From Bacteroidota bacterium (GTDB taxonomy: Bacteria > Bacteroidota > Bacteroidia > Bacteroidales > VadinHA17), in the NCBI GenBank assembly GCA_012838685.1, contig DUOU01000108.1, forward strand, positions 1 through 9,838: a stretch of 9,838 nt of DNA. The letters run 5' to 3'. The translations under genes and the position numbers were made by a program. The notes under the pieces are model-generated. The model saw only the letters and a program-made list of their open reading frames with translations, did not search any database and was not told the origin of the DNA. Below, piece by piece: positions 6,731 through 9,838 of the stretch (position 1 is the first letter of the stretch; each line of letters begins with the position of its first letter).

Positions 6731-7510
6731 ATGGACTGGATTGAGGCGTTGGTGCTGGGTTTGATACAGGGTTTGACAGAATTTCTTCCGGTAAGCAGCT
6801 CAGGCCATCTGGAGATCGCCAAACACATTTTTGGCGTTGATCACGAGACAAGTTTTTACTTTACCGTTGTTGTGCACGGAGCCACCGTTCTAAGCACAAT
6901 AGTAGTATTTTGGTCGGAGATAGTTGCCCTGCTAAAAGGTTTTTTTAAGTTCAGGATGAACGAAGAGACCGATTATATCCTGAAGATAGTGGTTTCAATG
7001 GTGCCTGTCGCCATTGTGGGGCTGTTTTTCAAGGACTCGGTTGAAGGGTTGTTTGACGGAAACATGTTGTTTATCGGGTTGATGCTTCTTGTTACGGCCA
7101 CCCTTCTCGGGATAGCCCATTTCATAAGAAAAGGCACAAGAGAGATAAATTATCTGGATGCCTTGATTATCGGGCTAGCGCAGGCCGTTGCCACCATACC
7201 CGGCATATCAAGGTCAGGAGCGACCATAGCAACGGGCCTGATGATCGGGACAAACAAGGAGAGCCTCGCGAAGTTTTCCTTTCTGATGGTACTGGTACCG
7301 GTTATTGGGGCCAACCTTTTGGAGTTGGTTTCCGGTCCGGTTATCAGTGAAAACATATCATGGGGTGTTTTGCTCGTAGGCTTTGTCTCCGCGTTTCTGT
7401 CCGGATTTTTGGCCTGCAAATGGATGATCGAATTGGTGAAAAAAAGCAAACTAATCTGGTTCTCCGTATATTGTGTCATTATAGGACTGGTTACTATACT
7501 TTTAGGTTAA
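6731..7510 (+). CDS. uppP: undecaprenyl-diphosphatase (BacA/UppP)
   Basis: 259 residues, highly hydrophobic, in the usual size range. This inner-membrane enzyme removes a phosphate from undecaprenyl pyrophosphate so that the lipid carrier can be reused for peptidoglycan and O-antigen synthesis; extra copies give bacitracin resistance in other bacteria. Both family signatures are present: the (E/Q)XXXE region QGLTEFLPVSSSGHL (13-27; Gln13, Glu17, His26) and PGISRSGATIATGL (157-170; Arg161, Ser162). These occupy the two inverted-repeat halves of the protein. The start at 6731 is 6 bases after the DUF3098 stop, so translation is probably coupled with the upstream genes. No sequence oddity is seen. 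Confidence 0.96.
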   Translation: MDWIEALVLGLIQGLTEFLPVSSSGHLEIAKHIFGVDHETSFYFTVVVHGATVLSTIVVFWSEIVALLKGFFKFRMNEETDYILKIVVSMVPVAIVGLFFKDSVEGLFDGNMLFIGLMLLVTATLLGIAHFIRKGTREINYLDALIIGLAQAVATIPGISRSGATIATGLMIGTNKESLAKFSFLMVLVPVIGANLLELVSGPVISENISWGVLLVGFVSAFLSGFLACKWMIELVKKSKLIWFSVYCVIIGLVTILLG

Positions 7511-7622
7511 TTGTTCCAATATAGTTTTTGAGCGCGGTACCCATTTCATCCGAAAATATGACAGATCAAACTCTCTGTACGGATCGCGGGGTCAAAGTGT
7601 TCTGATTATCGGGTAGGCAAGA
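7511..7622 (+). other. uppP-truB intergenic spacer
   Basis: 112 bases without a coding frame. An in-frame TAG at 7614-7616 rules out an upstream extension of truB. TAGTTTTTG (7522-7530) resembles a TAnnTTTG element but has one base too many between TA and TTTG and no partner upstream. No convincing terminator hairpin is seen, so read-through from uppP into truB is possible. Confidence 0.5.
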
Positions 7623-8336
7623 ATGATGGAATCAGAAAAAAAATCGATTTTTGAGGAGGGACAGATACTGCTGTTCGATAAGCCGTTGTACTGGACATCA
7701 TTTGATCTGGTGAACAAGGTAAGAATAATGATCAGATCGGCTTTGGGAATAAAAAAAATCAAAGTCGGCCATGCCGGCACACTGGATCCCCTGGCGACGG
7801 GGCTGATGGTTATCTGTACCGGAAAAGCGACCAAGATGGTCAACAATTTGATCGGACTCGACAAAGAGTATATAGCCACAATTTTCCTCGGAAAGACCAC
7901 CCCCTCCTTTGATCTGGAAACCCCGATAGATGCCGTATTTCCAACCGACCATATAACAAAGGAACTGGTTGAAGCGACATTACGGAAGTTTTTGGGAAAA
8001 AATGAACAAATGCCCCCATCCCACTCGGCAAAGTCCATTGATGGCAAAAGAGCCTATGAATACGCCAGGAAGGGGATAGACAAAGAGTTGAAACCTTCAG
8101 TGATAGAGATCTTTGATATTGAATTGCTTGACTACAATTTCCCGGAGATAAAAATCAGGGTCCATTGCGGTAAAGGGACATATATAAGATCCCTCGCGAG
8201 GGATATTGGTCTGGCCCTGGAGAGCGGGGCATATCTCTCCTCTTTGGTAAGAACATCTTCCGGCCCCTATAAGCTTGAAGATGCGTTTAATTTGGAAGAT
8301 TTTGAATTTTTTTTGACACAAACGAAACAAAGCTGA
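7623..8336 (+). CDS. truB: tRNA pseudouridine-55 synthase TruB
   Basis: 237 residues. The enzyme isomerises U55 in the T-loop of nearly all tRNAs to pseudouridine. Family motifs: GQILLFDKP (13-21), the catalytic loop GHAGTLDPLATG (49-60) with nucleophile Asp55, KEYIA with Tyr83 near the active site, PPSHSAKSIDGKRAYEYAR (131-149), and KGTYIRSLARDIG (184-196). It lacks the C-terminal PUA-type extension of the 314-residue Escherichia coli enzyme; short forms of this size are common in Bacteroidota, so this is not a truncation. Two adjacent ATG codons (7623, 7626) are possible starts, and an in-frame stop nine bases upstream excludes a longer form. It is on the same strand as uppP and queA, but with 112 and 126 base gaps it may be transcribed separately. 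Confidence 0.95.
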   Translation: MMESEKKSIFEEGQILLFDKPLYWTSFDLVNKVRIMIRSALGIKKIKVGHAGTLDPLATGLMVICTGKATKMVNNLIGLDKEYIATIFLGKTTPSFDLETPIDAVFPTDHITKELVEATLRKFLGKNEQMPPSHSAKSIDGKRAYEYARKGIDKELKPSVIEIFDIELLDYNFPEIKIRVHCGKGTYIRSLARDIGLALESGAYLSSLVRTSSGPYKLEDAFNLEDFEFFLTQTKQS

Positions 8337-8380
8337 AATTATTCCGTATAATATAATTTTATGGCATAAATGTCTTGATG

Positions 8381-8397
8381 ACTTTTTGTTAAAAAGT
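8381..8397. repeat. perfect inverted repeat between truB and queA
   Basis: ACTTTTT (8381-8387), a three-base loop, then AAAAAGT (8391-8397): a perfect seven-pair stem, AT-rich and therefore weak as RNA. It could act as a poor terminator for truB or as a protein site upstream of queA. TTTG at 8397-8400 directly follows but has no good TAnnTTTG partner at the expected distance. A second small inverted repeat, ATGCG/CGCAT, lies at 8422-8426 and 8434-8438. Confidence 0.4.
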
Positions 8398-8447
8398 TTG
8401 TAACAGATTTATTATTATAACATGCGTTGTATTCGCATTAGAAGAAA

Positions 8448-8454
8448 AAAGGAG
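8448..8454 (+). promoter_or_regulatory. Shine-Dalgarno-like sequence before queA
   Basis: AAAGGAG ends 8 bases before the queA ATG at 8463, a good classical distance. A second GGAG lies at 8458-8461, too close to be used. Bacteroidota genes seldom depend on such sites and the other genes in this window have A/T-rich sequence there, so this one stands out. It supports ATG 8463 as the start. Confidence 0.4.
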
Positions 8455-8462
8455 TTTGGAGA

Positions 8463-9512
8463 ATGAAGTTATCACAATTCAGGTACAACCTGCCACAAGA
8501 GCTTATCGCTCAATATCCGGCAAAAAACAGGGATGAATCCAGATTATTGGTACTGAACAAAAAGAACGGTGAAGTTGAACACAAGGTGTTTAAGGATATC
8601 GTCGATTATTTCAATGAGGACGATGTTCTGGTTTTCAACAACACCAAGGTTTTTCCCGCGAGACTGTTTGGAAACAAGGAAAAAACCGGTGCCGAGATAG
8701 AGGTCTTTCTGCTCAGAGAACTGAACAAGGAGCAGCGTTTGTGGGATGTGTTGGTTGATCCCGCCAGAAAGATAAGAATTGGCAATAAACTATACTTTGG
8801 GGAAGATGATTTTTTGGTGGCCGAAGTTATTGACAACACCACCTCAAGGGGGAGAACATTGAGGTTTTTGTTTGACGGCCCGTATGAGGATTTTAAGAAA
8901 ACTCTTTACAGTTTGGGAGAGACCCCTCTACCAAAATTCATAAACAGAAGAGCCGAGCCGGAAGACAGTGAAAGGTACCAGACAATTTTCGCCAAGGTCG
9001 AAGGTGCCGTTGCCGCCCCCACCGCGGGACTACATTTCAGCAGGGAACTTCTTAAACGTCTTGAAATCATTGGCACACACTTCGCCGAAATCACCCTTCA
9101 TACGGGTCTCGGCAACTTCAGGAGTGTTGACGTGGAGGATCTTACCAAACATAAAGTCGACTCGGAGAGAATCATTATCCCCGATAAGTGCGTCGAAATC
9201 GTCAATAAAGCGAAAGATGACGGAAACAAAATTTGCGCGGTTGGAACCACTGTCGGCAGAACCCTTGAAAGTTCGGTATCTACGACAGGTTACTTAAAAC
9301 CGTTTGATGGGTGGACAAACAAATTTATTTTTCCTCCATACGAATTCAATGTGCCCAACATGATGATCAGCAATCTCCAGCTTCCCTGCTCAACCCTGTT
9401 GATGATGGTGGCCGCTTTCGGTGGTTATGATACCGTGATGGAAGCTTACCACACCGCTGTCAAGGAGGAGTACAGGTTCGGAACCTACGGCGATGCGATG
9501 TTAATTATTTGA
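8463..9512 (+). CDS. queA: S-adenosylmethionine:tRNA ribosyltransferase-isomerase QueA
   Basis: 349 residues, the usual length. The enzyme transfers and isomerises the ribose of S-adenosylmethionine onto preQ1 at position 34 of tRNAs for Asp, Asn, His and Tyr, forming epoxyqueuosine. Motifs in order: the N-terminal LPQELIAQYPAKNRDESRLL (10-29), FNNTKVFPARL (58-68), LGETPLPKFI (151-160), SERYQTIFAKVEGAVAAPTA (169-188) followed by GLHF, HTGLGNFRSV (213-222), and the C-terminal YRFGTYGDAMLI (337-348). All are intact. ATG 8463 starts with the family-typical MKLSQFRYNLPQ and has a purine-rich site upstream. It follows truB on the same strand; both modify tRNA. A hairpin and an intrinsic terminator lie downstream. 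No other queuosine gene is in view. Confidence 0.96.
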   Translation: MKLSQFRYNLPQELIAQYPAKNRDESRLLVLNKKNGEVEHKVFKDIVDYFNEDDVLVFNNTKVFPARLFGNKEKTGAEIEVFLLRELNKEQRLWDVLVDPARKIRIGNKLYFGEDDFLVAEVIDNTTSRGRTLRFLFDGPYEDFKKTLYSLGETPLPKFINRRAEPEDSERYQTIFAKVEGAVAAPTAGLHFSRELLKRLEIIGTHFAEITLHTGLGNFRSVDVEDLTKHKVDSERIIIPDKCVEIVNKAKDDGNKICAVGTTVGRTLESSVSTTGYLKPFDGWTNKFIFPPYEFNVPNMMISNLQLPCSTLLMMVAAFGGYDTVMEAYHTAVKEEYRFGTYGDAMLII

Positions 9513-9526
9513 GGAAGACCTTAAAT

Positions 9527-9551
9527 CTATGCGGATTAACGGTCCGCATGG
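9527..9551 (+). repeat. GC-rich hairpin after queA
   Basis: ATGCGGA (9529-9535) pairs perfectly with TCCGCAT (9543-9549). A T-G and a C-G pair extend the stem outward, and a T-G wobble closes the inside over a five-base loop. It begins 14 bases after the queA stop. No T-run follows, so it is more likely a transcript-stabilising 3' structure or part of a two-hairpin end than a terminator by itself. The palindrome TGGCGCCA (9549-9556) adjoins it. Confidence 0.55.
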
Positions 9552-9574
9552 CGCCAAATAGTCCCCGAAAATTG

Positions 9575-9603
9575 AAAAATAGCCGGTTTACTGGCATATT
9601 TTT
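9575..9603 (+). terminator. intrinsic terminator of queA, probably bidirectional
   Basis: AAAAATAGCCGG (9575-9586), a TTTA loop, then CTGGC (9591-9595), one bulged A (9596) and TATTTTT (9597-9603) form a stem of twelve pairs with one G-T wobble. The A-run on the left and T-run on the right would allow termination from either direction. It lies 62 bases after the queA stop. Confidence 0.68.
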
Positions 9604-9640
9604 GACGTTTTTGACCATGTTTATCGATAAATTTTGACCC
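9599..9640. repeat. three TTTTGAC direct repeats
   Basis: TTTTTGAC (9599-9606), TTTTTGACC (9608-9616) and TTTTGACCC (9632-9640) are near-identical direct copies, with the GAC steps spaced 9 and 23 bases apart. They flank the palindrome at 9620-9631. The first copy shares its T-run with the terminator stem. They could be a regulator site or a chance effect of T-rich composition. Confidence 0.35.
9620..9631. repeat. 12-base perfect palindrome
   Basis: TTTATCGATAAA is its own reverse complement. With no loop it is better suited to a dimeric DNA-binding protein than to an RNA hairpin. It sits between the second and third TTTTGAC copies. No gene is close enough in this window to assign a target. 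Confidence 0.4.
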
Positions 9641-9652
9641 TTTTTTCACCGA

Positions 9653-9684
9653 TTTTACACATTTAGTGTAAAAATTAATTTTAC
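9653..9684 (+). repeat. overlapping, mutually exclusive inverted repeats
   Basis: TTTTACAC (9653-9660) pairs perfectly with GTGTAAAA (9666-9673) over a five-base loop. The GTAAAA part of that right arm (9668-9673) can instead pair with TTTTAC (9679-9684), also over five bases. The 12-base palindrome AAAATTAATTTT (9671-9682) lies inside. The layout resembles a switch between two hairpins, but all stems are AT-rich and weak. Confidence 0.4.
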
Positions 9685-9719
9685 CGTTTTTTGCGGACTG
9701 TTTACTGTTTCTATAAATT

Positions 9720-9727
9720 TATTTTTG
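9720..9727 (+). promoter_or_regulatory. possible TAnnTTTG element for a gene beyond the right edge
   Basis: TATTTTTG matches the Bacteroidota -7 consensus exactly, but no TTTG lies 19-21 bases upstream (the nearest, 9690-9693, is 26 away), and the region is T-rich, so chance is a fair explanation. A transcript from here would run toward the right edge. Confidence 0.25.
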
Positions 9728-9838
9728 GGTCAAGCTTTGTTTTGATTTCGTTAACTTTTTCATATTTAGATATTTATCTTTATATGGATTTTGCTTTTTT
9801 TTATATTCTTTTCCCTCGTTCCTGGTTTACCTTTTAAA

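Larger units (their letters stand above)
9513..9838. other. AT-rich gene-free region downstream of queA
   Basis: 326 bases with no supportable coding frame on either strand and a visibly lower GC content than the genes to the left. It contains a GC-rich hairpin (9527-9551), a terminator (9575-9603), repeated TTTTGAC words (9599-9640), a 12-base palindrome (9620-9631) and nested AT-rich inverted repeats (9653-9684). The last 110 bases are mostly T-rich on the plus strand with no clear structure; they may be the upstream region of a gene beyond the right edge. Confidence 0.7.

Noticed and set aside
7522..7530. TAGTTTTTG as a truB promoter
   Set aside because: One base too long between TA and TTTG, and no TTTG at the upstream position.
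8337..8462. preQ1 riboswitch upstream of queA
   Set aside because: The region is considered because queA is in the queuosine pathway, but I do not see the preQ1 aptamer pattern of a short C-containing hairpin followed by an A-rich pseudoknot strand.
9597..9604. TATTTTTG as a promoter element
   Set aside because: The upstream partner is only ATTG at 22 bases, and the same bases form the right arm and T-run of a good terminator.
9719..9763. Minus-strand 14-codon frame beginning MKKLTKSKQ
   Set aside because: Very short, lysine-rich as expected from an AT-rich region, no promoter; not supportable as a gene.
1..9838. Defence system, mobile element, CRISPR array or tRNA
   Set aside because: No transposase, integrase, repeat-spacer pattern, tRNA cloverleaf or known defence protein was seen. 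The lone cyclase is not next to a Pycsar-type effector; its neighbours are housekeeping genes and it has a sensor domain.

Overview
The window looks like a chromosomal segment from a member of the Bacteroidota, probably near the order Bacteroidales. Three things point that way. Two genes are preceded by the sigma-ABfr type promoter characteristic of this phylum (TTTG, about 20 bases, TAnnTTTG). The run ftsX, DUF3098, uppP, truB, queA is a gene order typical of the phylum. A protein resembling PorZ of the type IX secretion system (T9SS) lies at the left end. I see no transposase, integrase, CRISPR array, tRNA or rRNA.

Layout. On the minus strand, an rdgB-type nucleotide pyrophosphatase gene (1903-2505) overlaps by 16 bases the start of a PorZ-like double beta-propeller protein (1-1918, cut by the left edge). 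Divergent from them is a membrane-bound class III adenylate cyclase (2612-4432). Its start is decided by a consensus promoter that lies inside the longer reading frame. Then come ilvE (4517-5539) with its own promoter, ftsX (5550-6428), a small DUF3098 membrane protein (6455-6724) and uppP (6731-7510). These four are separated by only 6 to 26 bases and probably share a transcript. After 112 bases comes truB (7623-8336), and after a further 126 bases queA (8463-9512). The last 326 bases hold no gene but several inverted repeats, including a good intrinsic terminator for queA.

Function. The right two thirds is housekeeping: branched-chain amino acid transamination, control of division-site wall hydrolysis (FtsX), recycling of the undecaprenyl carrier (UppP), and two tRNA modification enzymes (TruB, pseudouridine 55; QueA, queuosine). 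The left part combines nucleotide-pool cleaning (RdgB) with a probable surface or periplasmic secretion component (PorZ-like).

The most unusual gene is the cyclase. It has an exported Y_Y_Y domain, one membrane span, a catalytic domain that keeps every expected residue including the ATP-specifying Lys/Asp pair, and a C-terminal region that reads as an HD phosphohydrolase fold whose metal ligands are mostly replaced (HD is LY). I found no evidence of a complete new system such as a defence island. The best leads are this cyclase architecture, the uncharacterised DUF3098 protein between ftsX and uppP, and the structured region downstream of queA.
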